Shown here in pieces: positions 35,428-45,970 of a DNA stretch of 64,000 bases. The notes beneath the pieces are model-generated. The model was given only the letters and a program-made list of their open reading frames with translations, was not told the DNA's origin and did no database searches. A program made the position numbers and the translations under genes. Source of the stretch: Melioribacter sp. (lineage in GTDB: Bacteria; Bacteroidota; Ignavibacteria; Ignavibacteriales; Melioribacteraceae); the NCBI GenBank assembly GCA_023250955.1, contig JAHEZQ010000023.1, forward strand, positions 1 to 64,000, in the 5' to 3' direction. Within the stretch, counting starts at the first letter, position 1; every line of letters begins with the position of its first letter.

Positions 35428-35539
35428 AATAATATTGTCTTTACAAGTTCTCTTAACATTAAAGCTTAAACTTTGTTTAATAATCCTCTTTTCTCTCTCC
35501 TAATTTTTACGGATTTTGTTACTAAAATTTCAGCTTTCA

Positions 35540-36049
35540 ATGTCAAATTTAAGGTACCCGGCAATAATCTTTTTTGCAGTTGTTACTTTGTCGTTTGTTC
35601 TGCCGGTATTTTACTATCCGCGTCTTCCTGAAATTATTGCATCACATTATAATTTTAAGAATGAACCTAACGCATGGATGAGTAAACAATCAGCCATTAT
35701 TATTCATTATGCTGTTGTAGCTTTTCTCACAATAATGTTTTCTTGCTTTATTTATTTTATACCAAAACTGCCCAAGTCAATGATTAATCTTCCTAATAAA
35801 GATTATTGGTTGAACGAAAATAATCGCGAAGAAACATTTCTTGTTTTCCGCAGATTCATGTTTTGGCTTGGAAGCATTACAATTGGATTTCTATCATTTA
35901 TAATTCAGGAAGTTTATAACACAAATATTACCGGCAAAAGTAAATTAACATTTGCTGTATGGATCTATCTTGCAATTATGCTTATTACAATATCATTTCT
36001 AATAATAAAAATGATAATTTATTTTTCTAAAATTGATAAACAAACCTAA
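35540..36049 (+). CDS. DUF1648-type membrane protein
   Basis: A protein of about 169 residues with four or five membrane segments. The N-terminal segment FYYPRLPEIIASHYNFKNEPNAWMSK matches the DUF1648 pattern (PxxIPxHxxxxG.PdxwxsK). The ATG at 35540 is used; a TTG at 35516 is an alternative. No function is established. The GH20 gene starts 13 bases beyond its stop, so the glycosidase cluster may be transcribed through from here. Confidence 0.7.
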   Translation: MSNLRYPAIIFFAVVTLSFVLPVFYYPRLPEIIASHYNFKNEPNAWMSKQSAIIIHYAVVAFLTIMFSCFIYFIPKLPKSMINLPNKDYWLNENNREETFLVFRRFMFWLGSITIGFLSFIIQEVYNTNITGKSKLTFAVWIYLAIMLITISFLIIKMIIYFSKIDKQT

Positions 36050-36062
36050 TGCGAGCTCAATA

Positions 36063-38294
36063 ATGAAAAAGACTTCTGCAATTATTTTTTCCTTGATATT
36101 TTTATTTACTTCAATTCATGCCTATCAAAAAGAAATTGTTTCTGTGATTCCCAAACCTGTTAAAATGGAAATATCCAACGGTGTATTTAAGTTTTCAAAT
36201 CAAACAAAAATTTGGATTAATGAACCGTCGGATGAACTTCAAAAATTAGGTGATCTGATTGCTTCGAGCGTTAACCAATCAACCGGGTTGAAATTATTTG
36301 CAACCGCAAAAATGACTCGTAATATTCCGCGAAGTCTTGTACTGCTTCAGTTGAAGAAGGATTTTCAATCAAAAGAAGCTTACACACTTGATATCAATCA
36401 GAATAAAATTACAATTTCTGCTGGAAGCGGTGCCGGAATTTTTTATGCTGTTCAATCTCTGTTGCAATTAATGCCGGTTAATCCTGATAAATATAATTTT
36501 TCTGTTCCGTGTTTATTAATCGAAGACTCGCCAAGATTTCAGTGGCGAGGAATTCATCTTGATGTTTGCAGACATTTTTTCCCCGTTGAGTTCATAAAAA
36601 AATATATTGATGTTCTTGCAACATATAAGATGAATACATTCCATTGGCACTTAACCGAAGATCAAGGATGGAGAATTGAAATAAAAAAATATCCAAAGCT
36701 GACTGAGATCGGAGCTTGGAGAAAAGAAGCCGATGGGAAAAAATACGGCGGATTCTACACGCAAGATCAAGTCCGAGATATTGTTCAATATGCGAAAGAC
36801 AGATATATAAATGTTGTTCCTGAAATTGAAATGCCCGGACATTCACTTGCCGCACTTGCGTCTTATCCCGAATTGTCCTGCACTGGCGGACCATTTGAGG
36901 TTGGAAATCTTTGGGGTGTTATTGAAGACGTTTACTGTGCAGGTAACGACAAAGTTTTTGATTTCTTACAAGATGTTTTAACTGAGGTATTAAATCTTTT
37001 TCCAAGTGAATACATCCATATCGGCGGCGATGAGGTTCCTAAAGATCGATGGAAGGTTTGTCCAAAATGCCAAGCAAGAATTAAATCAGAAGGATTGAAG
37101 GATGAAGCAGAGCTGCAAAGTTATTTCATTCAAAGAATTGAAAAATATTTAAATTTAAAAGACAGAAAGATTATTGGCTGGGACGAAATTCTTGAGGGCG
37201 GGCTTGCACCGAATGCTGCCGTAATGAGTTGGCGTGGTGTTGAAGGTGGAATTGCTGCAGCTAAAGCAAATCATAATGTGGTTATGAGTCCGGGCACACA
37301 TTGTTACTTCGATCATTACCAAGGATTGAACGGAGAACCAAAGGCAATCGGTGGGTATACAAATTTAGAAAAAGTTTATTCTTACGAGCCGGTGCCGGAT
37401 GCTTTAACTGGCAACGAAGCAAAATATATAATGGGCGCTCAGGCAAATGTTTGGACTGAATATATCGAAACGACAAATCATGTTGAATATATGCTGCTAC
37501 CTAGAATGCTCGCTCTTAGCGAAGTTGTGTGGTCACCGAAAGAATCAAGAGATTATAATGACTTCTCAAAAAGAATTGAAAAACATTATGACATCCTTTC
37601 GAAGAAGAATTATAATTTCCGTGTTCCAGCTCCGATTGAAGAAAGCGGAGAATTTTTATTAACAGGCAAGAAGTCGATCGAGCTAAAAAAACCAATTAAG
37701 AATTCCATTGTTCGTTATACTCTCGATGGAAGCGAGCCGATTGAAAAATCAAAAGCTTACATTAAACCTTTTAAAATTTCTAAAGCATCACTGCTTAAAG
37801 CAAAAACATTTCTAAAAAACGACAGGACAAGTGTTACTGCATCACTAACAATCAGTATTATCGATACCACCACAAACGGATTGAATTATAATTATTATGA
37901 GGGAGATTGGACTGGACTTCCAAATTTTGAATCGTTGACGCCGACCAAAAGCGGAAAGATTTACAAAATTTCTCTGAAAGAAATAAAACCGAGAGAAGAC
38001 CATTTTGGAATTTCACTATATGGATTTATTAAAATTGAAAAGGATGGTGAATACACTTTTTACTTGAATTCAGATGATGGAAGTAAACTCTACTTAAACA
38101 ATTCTATATTAATAGATAACGATGGTCTTCACGGCAGTAAAGAGGCTAGCGCAAAAACAATTCTTAAAGCAGGAAAGTATCCTATAAAAATCTTGTACTT
38201 TGAAGGTAATGGTGATCAATCATTAAAACTGGAATATGAGTCTCTGGGGATTAGCATGAGAATAATTCCGGCAAATTTGTTTTTTAACAAATAG
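36063..38294 (+). CDS. GH20 beta-N-acetylhexosaminidase with PA14 domain
   Basis: A 743-residue exported enzyme that releases terminal GlcNAc or GalNAc from glycans. It has a signal peptide (about 1-20), an N-terminal GH20b domain and a GH20 barrel with the catalytic pair D323-E324 in HIGGDEVPKDRW. A chitobiase-type C-terminal module (about 530-595, RYTLDGSEP) and a PA14 module (about 612-740, YYEGDW...FYLNSDDGSKLYL) follow. The same pair of extra modules occurs in the GH29 enzyme at 43910. The start at 36063 fits the signal peptide; a longer frame begins inside the upstream gene. It opens the run of glycosidase genes. Confidence 0.95.
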   Translation: MKKTSAIIFSLIFLFTSIHAYQKEIVSVIPKPVKMEISNGVFKFSNQTKIWINEPSDELQKLGDLIASSVNQSTGLKLFATAKMTRNIPRSLVLLQLKKDFQSKEAYTLDINQNKITISAGSGAGIFYAVQSLLQLMPVNPDKYNFSVPCLLIEDSPRFQWRGIHLDVCRHFFPVEFIKKYIDVLATYKMNTFHWHLTEDQGWRIEIKKYPKLTEIGAWRKEADGKKYGGFYTQDQVRDIVQYAKDRYINVVPEIEMPGHSLAALASYPELSCTGGPFEVGNLWGVIEDVYCAGNDKVFDFLQDVLTEVLNLFPSEYIHIGGDEVPKDRWKVCPKCQARIKSEGLKDEAELQSYFIQRIEKYLNLKDRKIIGWDEILEGGLAPNAAVMSWRGVEGGIAAAKANHNVVMSPGTHCYFDHYQGLNGEPKAIGGYTNLEKVYSYEPVPDALTGNEAKYIMGAQANVWTEYIETTNHVEYMLLPRMLALSEVVWSPKESRDYNDFSKRIEKHYDILSKKNYNFRVPAPIEESGEFLLTGKKSIELKKPIKNSIVRYTLDGSEPIEKSKAYIKPFKISKASLLKAKTFLKNDRTSVTASLTISIIDTTTNGLNYNYYEGDWTGLPNFESLTPTKSGKIYKISLKEIKPREDHFGISLYGFIKIEKDGEYTFYLNSDDGSKLYLNNSILIDNDGLHGSKEASAKTILKAGKYPIKILYFEGNGDQSLKLEYESLGISMRIIPANLFFNK

Positions 38295-38336
38295 TCTTGC
38301 TGGGTTTAGTAATTAAAAGTATAACATAAAGAACAC

Positions 38337-38359
38337 TTAGAAATTCGCAAAAGAAAAAG
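38337..38359. repeat. Degenerate CTTTGCG-family repeat before the GH92 gene
   Basis: GAAATTCGCAAAAGAAAAAGG resembles the end of the repeats at 22365-22453 and 54967-55038 (GAATTCGCAAAGGA). It ends just ahead of the GH92 ATG and probably contributes its ribosome-binding site. Confidence 0.4.
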
Positions 38360-38367
38360 GTGTTATC

Positions 38368-41316
38368 ATGAATAAAAAAATTTTTCTAATAACTGTTTTC
38401 ATTTTCTCATTAAACTTATTTGCCCAAAACAAAAAACTAATCGATTATGTTGATCCGTTTATTGGAACGGGCGGACATGGACATACTTATCCAGGCGCAA
38501 CTCTTCCGTTCGGTATGATGCAGCTCTCTCCTGATACTGGAATAGAAGGCTGGGATTGGTGTTCTGGTTATCATTACTCAGATAATTCAATCATGGGTTT
38601 TAGTCATACACATTTAAGCGGTACCGGTGCAACAGATTTAGCAGATATATTATTTATGCCGACTGTAGGCGAGTTAAAATTTATTCCTGGTAGAAAAGAC
38701 CATCCGGGCGAAGGATACCGCTCCCGTTTTAAACATGAAAATGAAATTGCTTCACCGGGTTACTACAGCGTTTATCTTGATGATTATAAAGTAAAAGCCG
38801 AACTAACGGTTTCATTACGCGCAGGTCTACACAAATACACTTTTCCAAAAAGTTACAGTTCGAATATAATTATTGATCTCAAACATGGTCTCGATTCAGA
38901 CAGAGAGGCATATATTAAGCTTGTAAGTAGTAACAGAATTGAAGGAATGAGAAAATCACGCGGTTGGGCTCAAGAACACTATGTTTATTTTGTTGCTGAA
39001 TTTTCAAAAAACATTACTCAATTCGGAACTGTTAGGGATGGTATTGTTAAAGATGGAAACCGGGAAGCATCAGGCAAAAATATCAAAGCTTATATACGAT
39101 TTACTACAAGCGAGGGAGAGACAATATTTATACGTGTGGGAATTTCTGCAGTAAGCATACGTGGTGCAAGAAAAAATCTTGAAAAAGAAATTCCTGATTT
39201 CGATTTTGATAAAGTTAAGACTCAAGCTGAAAAGATTTGGGAAAAAGAATTAAATCGGATTCAAGTTGAAAGTCAGAATGAAGATCAGAAAAAAATTTTT
39301 TATACCGCGCTCTATCATACAATGCTAACTCCAAATTTATTTACAGATGTTGACAAAAAATATTTTGGTATGGATCATAAAATTCACACTGCGAAAGAGT
39401 ATGATCATTATACTGTTTTTTCTTTGTGGGATACTTTCCGCGCCGAACATCCTTTATTTACAATAATAGACAAAAAGCGGGCGGGTGATTTTGTAAAATC
39501 AATCTTAGCTAAATATAATGATGGTGGATTACTTCCTGTATGGGAACTCGACGGAAATGAAACATGGTGTATGATCGGTTATCATTCTATTCCCGTTATC
39601 TTCGATGCTTATATGAAAGGTCTGGATGGATTCAATGCAAAGAACGCTCTTGAGGCAATGAAGGTTAGCGCTGAACGTGATCAGAATGGACAAAAGCTTT
39701 ATAGGGAACGCGGATATATTCCGGCAGACAAAGAGAATGAATCCGTTTCTAAAACTCTTGAATATTGTTATGACGATTGGTGCATTTCACAACTTGCAAA
39801 AGAACTTGGCGAAAAAGATGATTATAAAAAATACAATCAGCGGTCACTCTTTTATAAAAACCTTTTTGATAATACAAGCGGCTTTATGCGTGGAAGGATG
39901 TCTGATGGTTCATGGATTACACCGTTTGAACCGAAGGCGGTTACACAGCAATATACTGAAGCAAATGCATGGCAGTATAGTTTCTTCGTTCCGCACGATC
40001 TTAAAGGACTGATAGATCTTTATGGAGGTAATGAAAATTTTGTTAATAAACTTGATGGTTTATTTGCTGAGTCTGACAAACTTGAAGGAAGATTTCAACC
40101 GGATATTTCTGGTTTGATTGGACAATACGCTCACGGAAACGAACCATCGCACAATTTTGCTTATCTATATAATTATGCCGGCGCATCATGGAAAACTCAA
40201 GAACGTGTACATGACATAATGAAAAAATTGTACACATCAAAACCAGATGGACTTTGCGGAAATGATGATTGCGGACAAATGTCAGCATGGTATGTTTTCT
40301 CAGCTATGGGTTTTTATCCAGTAACACCCGGGCAAAATACCTATGCTATTGGATCGCCAATCTTTGATAAAGTTACAATCAATTTAGAAAACGGGAAAAA
40401 ATTTATAATTAATACTTTGTACGCTTCAGAACAAAATAAATATATACAGTTTGCCGCATCTAACCGTAGAGTTTATAATCACGCATTTTTTACACATGAA
40501 CAAATTATGAATGGCGGTGAATCACTTTTTATAATGGGCGACACTCCAAATAAAACGTGGGGCAATGAAAATTCCGAATTGTTTTCCATGCGTCCTGTAG
40601 AACAAGGTGTTATAATGCCGTATGTTTTTTCTAATGGAGAAACTTTTTACGACACTCTTTCAGTTAGATTAATGTGTAGAACGGAAGATGCAAAGATTCG
40701 CTATACAACGGACGGAAGCGAACCCACTATGGATTCTCCGCGTTATAGCGATCCAATCATTATCCAGCAATCAACTACTATCAAAGCTTTTACTTACACA
40801 AGTGCAGATGATCGAAGTTTTACAATGAGTTCAAAATTCACCAAATCAAAATATCCACCCGCTAAATACACATTTAAATTTCATGAAAGATATAACGGTG
40901 GTGGTGCAATGGCACTTACCGACGGCAGGTTAGGAACAACAAATTTTCAAAATGGAGAATGGCAGGGATTTGAAGGTAATGATCTTGAAGCGGTAATTGA
41001 TTTAACAAAACCAACACAATTAAACACTTTGTCCGTCGGCTTCTTGAACGACCCAAATGTTTGGATATTTCTTCCAACTGAAGTTGTGTTCTCTGTTTCG
41101 GATGACGGAATAAATTTTACACAAATTGCTAATGTTGTGAATGATATTCCTGGTACAAGTCAAGAATTGTTGATCAAGAGATTCTCGGCCACTGTTGATA
41201 ATATTAAAGCTCTTTACTTAAAAGTTTTTGCCAAGAATATTGGTGTTTGTCCGGATTGGCATAAAGGTGCAGGAAGTAAGGCTTGGATCTTCGCTGATGA
41301 AGTAGCGATAGAATAA
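38368..41316 (+). CDS. GH92 alpha-mannosidase with chitobiase-C and F5/8C-like modules
   Basis: A 982-residue exported exo-alpha-mannosidase of family GH92, calcium-dependent enzymes that act on alpha-1,2, -1,3, -1,4 or -1,6 mannose. The signal peptide (about 1-19) precedes YVDPFIGTGGHGHTYPGA. E398 in DGNETW is the likely acid, and GNDDCGQMSAW (from 631) carries the base. A chitobiase-type module (about 760-825, RYTTDGSEP) and a galactose-binding-like module (about 835-982) follow. Linkage specificity cannot be read with certainty. With GH47 and GH125 in the same cluster it fits high-mannose glycan trimming. Confidence 0.95.
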   Translation: MNKKIFLITVFIFSLNLFAQNKKLIDYVDPFIGTGGHGHTYPGATLPFGMMQLSPDTGIEGWDWCSGYHYSDNSIMGFSHTHLSGTGATDLADILFMPTVGELKFIPGRKDHPGEGYRSRFKHENEIASPGYYSVYLDDYKVKAELTVSLRAGLHKYTFPKSYSSNIIIDLKHGLDSDREAYIKLVSSNRIEGMRKSRGWAQEHYVYFVAEFSKNITQFGTVRDGIVKDGNREASGKNIKAYIRFTTSEGETIFIRVGISAVSIRGARKNLEKEIPDFDFDKVKTQAEKIWEKELNRIQVESQNEDQKKIFYTALYHTMLTPNLFTDVDKKYFGMDHKIHTAKEYDHYTVFSLWDTFRAEHPLFTIIDKKRAGDFVKSILAKYNDGGLLPVWELDGNETWCMIGYHSIPVIFDAYMKGLDGFNAKNALEAMKVSAERDQNGQKLYRERGYIPADKENESVSKTLEYCYDDWCISQLAKELGEKDDYKKYNQRSLFYKNLFDNTSGFMRGRMSDGSWITPFEPKAVTQQYTEANAWQYSFFVPHDLKGLIDLYGGNENFVNKLDGLFAESDKLEGRFQPDISGLIGQYAHGNEPSHNFAYLYNYAGASWKTQERVHDIMKKLYTSKPDGLCGNDDCGQMSAWYVFSAMGFYPVTPGQNTYAIGSPIFDKVTINLENGKKFIINTLYASEQNKYIQFAASNRRVYNHAFFTHEQIMNGGESLFIMGDTPNKTWGNENSELFSMRPVEQGVIMPYVFSNGETFYDTLSVRLMCRTEDAKIRYTTDGSEPTMDSPRYSDPIIIQQSTTIKAFTYTSADDRSFTMSSKFTKSKYPPAKYTFKFHERYNGGGAMALTDGRLGTTNFQNGEWQGFEGNDLEAVIDLTKPTQLNTLSVGFLNDPNVWIFLPTEVVFSVSDDGINFTQIANVVNDIPGTSQELLIKRFSATVDNIKALYLKVFAKNIGVCPDWHKGAGSKAWIFADEVAIE

Positions 41317-41366
41317 TATTTTTCGTTCTGATAAGAATTTTTTATTTAGAAAAAAATGAGTCTGTT

Positions 41367-43856
41367 ATGAAAAAAATATTTTGTTCTGTTTTCTTTTTGA
41401 TTTTTGTCTTATTCACAGTTCAGGCAACCGAGACAATTGCTTTTCAAAATAACATTAAATCGTCTCCTCGTGAAAAACTTTTGATGGATTTCGGATGGAA
41501 ATTTCATCTTGGAAATGCATCAAATCCGAAAGATGATTTTGGTTACGGTACAGAAGCAATTTTTGCAAAAGCAGGAGATGGAGCCGGTGCAATGCGTCCC
41601 GAGTTTAAGGATAGCACTTGGCGCATAATAAATCTTCCTCACGATTGGGCAATCGAACATGATTTTGTAAATGTAAACGATGGCGATGTTACGGCGCATG
41701 GATACAGGCCGGTCGGAAGACAATTTCCCGAGACAACAATCGGTTGGTACAGAAAATCTTTTGAGATTCCGAATGCGGATTTAGGAAAAAGAATCACGAT
41801 AAAGTTCGATGGTGTTTCCCGTGACTGCAATGTATGGCTGAACGGTCATTTCATCGGAAGAAATCTTAGCGGTTATAGCGAATTCTTTTTTGATGTTACC
41901 GATTACATAAACTACGGCAAGAAAAATGTTCTTGTTGTGCGTGCTGATGTTTCTAATTATGAAGGATGGTTTTACGAAGGTGCCGGAATCTACCGCCACG
42001 TTTGGCTGATCAAAACGGATCCACTCCACATTCCCGTTTACGGTGTATTCGTAAAAAGCGATGTAAAAGAAAAATTTGCAACATTAGAAGTTGATACAAA
42101 AATCTTCAATCAATATGATGAAAGCAAAAAGTTCGATCTGTTAACAACAATTTTCGATAAAAACGGAAAAGAAATCACTTCTTCAGTAAAGAAGTTAAAT
42201 CAAGCTGCATCTTTCGAAGAAAAACTATTTACACAAAAGTTGAATGTTGCTAATCCTAAACTTTGGTCAATTGAAGAACCGAATCTTTACAAACTCGTTT
42301 CTGTAATTAAAGCGGGAAATAAAATTCTTGATAAAGTTGAGACAGAATTTGGAATTAGAACAATCCGCTGGGATAAAGACAAAGGATTTTTCTTAAACGG
42401 AAAACGTGTTGAGATAAAGGGAATGTGTAATCATCAAGATCATGCCGGAGTAGGCTCCGCTTTGCCTGATCGTTTGCAATATTATAGGATTGAAAAATTG
42501 AAAGAGATGGGCGTTAACGCTTACCGAACAAGCCATAATCCCCCTACAATAGAATTGCTTGAAGCGTGTGACCGTCTTGGAATGATAGTAATGGATGAAA
42601 ACAGATTAATGGGAAGTACGCCGGAATTTACAGATCAATTTGAGCATTTAATTCTCCGCGACAGAAATCATCCTTCCATTTTTGTCTGGTCAATTGGAAA
42701 TGAAGAATGGAAAATTCAAAACAACGATGTTGGAAAACGAATCGCACAATCTTTGATTAGAATTCAGAAGCAGTTAGATCCGACACGTCTTGTAACCTAT
42801 GCCGCGAATAATGGAAATCAATTTAATGGAATCAACAGTGTTCTTCCGATTCGCGGATTTAATTACATGAACATCAGTGATATTGATAAATACCGGAAAG
42901 AACATCCCGATCAAATTTTATTTGGAAGCGAGGAAGCGAGCACACTTTGCACTCGCGGAATATATGCGAACGATTCTACAAAAGGGTACGTGGATGATTA
43001 CGATCATAATAAACCTGGATGGGGCGCTCTTGCAGAACCATGGTGGAAATTTTTTGCCGCACGTGAATGGCTCGCCGGAGCTTTTGTGTGGACTGGTTTC
43101 GATTACCGCGGTGAACCAACACCTTACAAATGGCCTTGCATAAATTCTCATTTTGGAGTTATGGATGTGTGCGGTTTTCCAAAAAATAATTTTTATTACT
43201 ATCAAGCCTGGTGGACTAACAAAGATGTACTACATATTTATCCTCATTGGAACTGGAAAGGAAAAGAGGGTCAACCGATTAATGTTTGGGTACAAAGTAA
43301 TTGTGGGACAGTAGAATTATTCTTAAACGGAAAAAGTCTTGGCAAAAAAACGATGGAGAAAAATTCCCATCTTGAATGGAACGTTGTTTACGTGCCGGGT
43401 GTAATTGAAGCAAAAGGAATTAAGAATGGAAAAATTATTTCTGCAAAAATTGAAACAACAAATGAAGCCGCATCAATAAAACTTACTCCGAATAGATTTT
43501 CTATTAATGCAGATGGAGAGGACGTTTCTGTCATCACTGTTACAGCTTTGGATTCACAAGGAAGAGAAGTCCCTATTGCAGATAATTTAATTAAGTTCGA
43601 GATTGCCGGCAACGGAAAAATAATTGGCGTTGGCAACGGTGATCCAAGTAGTCATGAAGCGGATAAATATCTTAACGGAAATTATCAGCGGAGTTTATTC
43701 AACGGAAAATGCCAGGTAATTGTTCAATCGAATAAAGAGAAAGGAATAATTACACTTAGAGCAACTTCCGAAAAGTTAAAAGGCGGCGAAGTTGTAATAC
43801 AAACTTCTGAAGTCTCTCTAAGACCGATTGTGTTGAGTGATATTACTGGCAAATAA
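41367..43856 (+). CDS. GH2 beta-galactosidase-like glycosidase
   Basis: An 829-residue exported GH2 enzyme. It has a signal peptide, then a sugar-binding domain (LPHDWAIEHDF, YRKSFEIP) and an immunoglobulin-like domain. The catalytic barrel carries the acid/base E446 in SIGNEEW and the nucleophile E522 in FGSEEAS, and a C-terminal DUF4982/invasin-like region follows. The likely reaction is removal of beta-linked galactose, although GH2 also covers mannosidases and glucuronidases. The motif YRTSHNPPTIELLEACDRLGM is typical of the galactosidase side. It is 50 bases after the GH92 gene. Confidence 0.9.
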   Translation: MKKIFCSVFFLIFVLFTVQATETIAFQNNIKSSPREKLLMDFGWKFHLGNASNPKDDFGYGTEAIFAKAGDGAGAMRPEFKDSTWRIINLPHDWAIEHDFVNVNDGDVTAHGYRPVGRQFPETTIGWYRKSFEIPNADLGKRITIKFDGVSRDCNVWLNGHFIGRNLSGYSEFFFDVTDYINYGKKNVLVVRADVSNYEGWFYEGAGIYRHVWLIKTDPLHIPVYGVFVKSDVKEKFATLEVDTKIFNQYDESKKFDLLTTIFDKNGKEITSSVKKLNQAASFEEKLFTQKLNVANPKLWSIEEPNLYKLVSVIKAGNKILDKVETEFGIRTIRWDKDKGFFLNGKRVEIKGMCNHQDHAGVGSALPDRLQYYRIEKLKEMGVNAYRTSHNPPTIELLEACDRLGMIVMDENRLMGSTPEFTDQFEHLILRDRNHPSIFVWSIGNEEWKIQNNDVGKRIAQSLIRIQKQLDPTRLVTYAANNGNQFNGINSVLPIRGFNYMNISDIDKYRKEHPDQILFGSEEASTLCTRGIYANDSTKGYVDDYDHNKPGWGALAEPWWKFFAAREWLAGAFVWTGFDYRGEPTPYKWPCINSHFGVMDVCGFPKNNFYYYQAWWTNKDVLHIYPHWNWKGKEGQPINVWVQSNCGTVELFLNGKSLGKKTMEKNSHLEWNVVYVPGVIEAKGIKNGKIISAKIETTNEAASIKLTPNRFSINADGEDVSVITVTALDSQGREVPIADNLIKFEIAGNGKIIGVGNGDPSSHEADKYLNGNYQRSLFNGKCQVIVQSNKEKGIITLRATSEKLKGGEVVIQTSEVSLRPIVLSDITGK

Positions 43857-43909
43857 AGTTCGAAAATTTTTGTTATAAAAATATATAGCTGAAATTATAT
43901 CGAGGAAAA

Positions 43910-45952
43910 ATGAAAAAGGTTCTATTTTTTTTGTTGTTCATCGTCATTACCCTCCACGCACAAGATTTTACAAAAGAAACCAAACAGCAGCGCGATACAA
44001 GAATAAAATGGTGGCGCGACGCAAGATTTGGACTGTTCATTCATTGGGGATTATATGCAATTCCAGCGGGTGAATGGAAAGATAAAACCGATTATGGGGA
44101 ATGGATTAGAACATCGGCACAAATACCTCTTGAGGAGTACGATAAATTTGTTAATCAATTCAATCCTGTAAAATTTAATGCTGAGGATTGGGTTAAGATG
44201 GCAAAAGATGCCGGGATGAAATATATCGTTATCACTTCGAAGCATCACGACGGATTCAATTTGTTCGATTCCAAAGAAACGAATTTTGATGTGATGTCCA
44301 CTCCATTCCACCGAGATATTCTTAAAGAACTTTCTGATGCGTGCCGTAAATACGGAATGAAAATGTGTTGGTATCATTCAATTATGGATTGGCATCATCC
44401 GGATTACTTACCGCGAAGGGAATGGGAAAAGACCCGATCATCAGAAGGCGCGGATTATAATCGTTACTTCCAATATCTGAAAGCCGAGCTGAAAGAACTT
44501 CTAACAAATTATGGTGAGATAGGAGTTCTCTGGTTTGATGGTGAATGGGAAAATACATGGAATACAAAATACGGAATTGAACTATACAACTATGTAAGAA
44601 GTTTACAGCCGAACATTATTATCAATAATAGAGTTGGTGCCGGAAGAAACGATATGGAAGGATCAACGAAAGAAGGGGAATTCGGCGGAGATTTTGGAAC
44701 ACCTGAACAGCAAATTCCTGCAACAGGATTACCCGGAGTTGATTGGGAAACATGCATGACGATGAACGATCACTGGGGTTATAATAAGAATGATAAAAAT
44801 TGGAAATCAACAAAAGAAATTTTACAGATGCTTGCGGATATTGCCTCGAAAGGCGGAAATTATTTATTGAACATTGGTCCGACTTCTGAAGGAGTTTTTC
44901 CACAAGAAAGCATTGATCGTCTAAAGGCAATTGGTGAATGGATGAAAGTAAATGGTGAATCTATTTACGGAACGCAGGCAAGTCCATTCTTAAAACTCGA
45001 TTGGGGGCGATGTACAAAAAAATCGTTGGGGAAAAATACTCGTCTTTATCTTCATGTTTTTAATTGGCCCAATGATGGTAAGTTGATTGTCCCAGGAATT
45101 TTTAACAAGGTGAAGAAATCATATCTTTTGTCTAATCCGAAGAAAAAACTACTAACCGAGAGAAAAGAAGATGCTGTTGTTATTAGCGTTCCGGCACAAG
45201 CACCAGATATAATTAACAGCGTTATTGTTTTAGATGTTACGGGTAAAGAAGATATAAACAATCCTCCGGTAATAGATAATTCGTTAGATCAATTTATAGA
45301 CAAAATAAATGTGCCGATAAAAACAGATCGCAAAAATGTTGTAATCCGCTATACGTTAGACGGATCAACGCCAACTATTAAATCGCAAATCGTAAAAAGT
45401 TCTATACAATTAACAGATTGCGCCCTGGTTTCTGCAAGATGTTTTAGAAATGGAGTGCCCGTTAGCGGGACCGTTCAAGCAACATTTACAAAAGTATTTC
45501 CTATCAAATCAGAAAAAGTTGAAAATCTTTCAAACGGAATTAAATATTTCTACTATGAAGGAAATTGGGATTCGCTTCCGGATTTTTCTTCACTAACACC
45601 TAAAAAAGAAGGAACGCTCTCTAATTATTCTCTGTCACAAAAAGTTGAAAATGAATATTTCGGATTTGAATTTGTTGGTTATATCAAAATTCCGGAAGAT
45701 GAAGTATATGCATTCTACACAGATTCCGATGACGGAAGTAAATTGTTCATTGGAGATCAATTAGTTGTTGATAATAATGGGCTGCATGGCGTTGTTCAAA
45801 AGAAAGGATTAATTCCTCTTGCAACAGGATATCACCCTATTCGTATAAGTTATTTTAACAAAACCGGCGGATTGGAGTTAAAAGTATTTATCGAAAGCAA
45901 CAGCATGAAAAAACAATTAATCACTGATGAAATGTTGTTCTATGTAAAATAA
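43910..45952 (+). CDS. GH29 alpha-L-fucosidase with chitobiase-C and PA14 modules
   Basis: A 680-residue exported fucosidase. The signal peptide is about 1-18. The GH29 barrel begins RFGLFIHWGLYAIPAGEW, with KHHDGFNLFDSK and the nucleophile D210 in LWFDGEW. A chitobiase-type module (about 467-520, RYTLDGSTP) and a PA14 module (about 547-675) follow, matching those of the GH20 enzyme. It hydrolyses terminal alpha-L-fucose, common on N-glycans, mucins and milk sugars. It is the first of three GH29 genes in the cluster. Confidence 0.93.
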   Translation: MKKVLFFLLFIVITLHAQDFTKETKQQRDTRIKWWRDARFGLFIHWGLYAIPAGEWKDKTDYGEWIRTSAQIPLEEYDKFVNQFNPVKFNAEDWVKMAKDAGMKYIVITSKHHDGFNLFDSKETNFDVMSTPFHRDILKELSDACRKYGMKMCWYHSIMDWHHPDYLPRREWEKTRSSEGADYNRYFQYLKAELKELLTNYGEIGVLWFDGEWENTWNTKYGIELYNYVRSLQPNIIINNRVGAGRNDMEGSTKEGEFGGDFGTPEQQIPATGLPGVDWETCMTMNDHWGYNKNDKNWKSTKEILQMLADIASKGGNYLLNIGPTSEGVFPQESIDRLKAIGEWMKVNGESIYGTQASPFLKLDWGRCTKKSLGKNTRLYLHVFNWPNDGKLIVPGIFNKVKKSYLLSNPKKKLLTERKEDAVVISVPAQAPDIINSVIVLDVTGKEDINNPPVIDNSLDQFIDKINVPIKTDRKNVVIRYTLDGSTPTIKSQIVKSSIQLTDCALVSARCFRNGVPVSGTVQATFTKVFPIKSEKVENLSNGIKYFYYEGNWDSLPDFSSLTPKKEGTLSNYSLSQKVENEYFGFEFVGYIKIPEDEVYAFYTDSDDGSKLFIGDQLVVDNNGLHGVVQKKGLIPLATGYHPIRISYFNKTGGLELKVFIESNSMKKQLITDEMLFYVK

Positions 45953-45970
45953 ATTAATTGGAAAATAATA

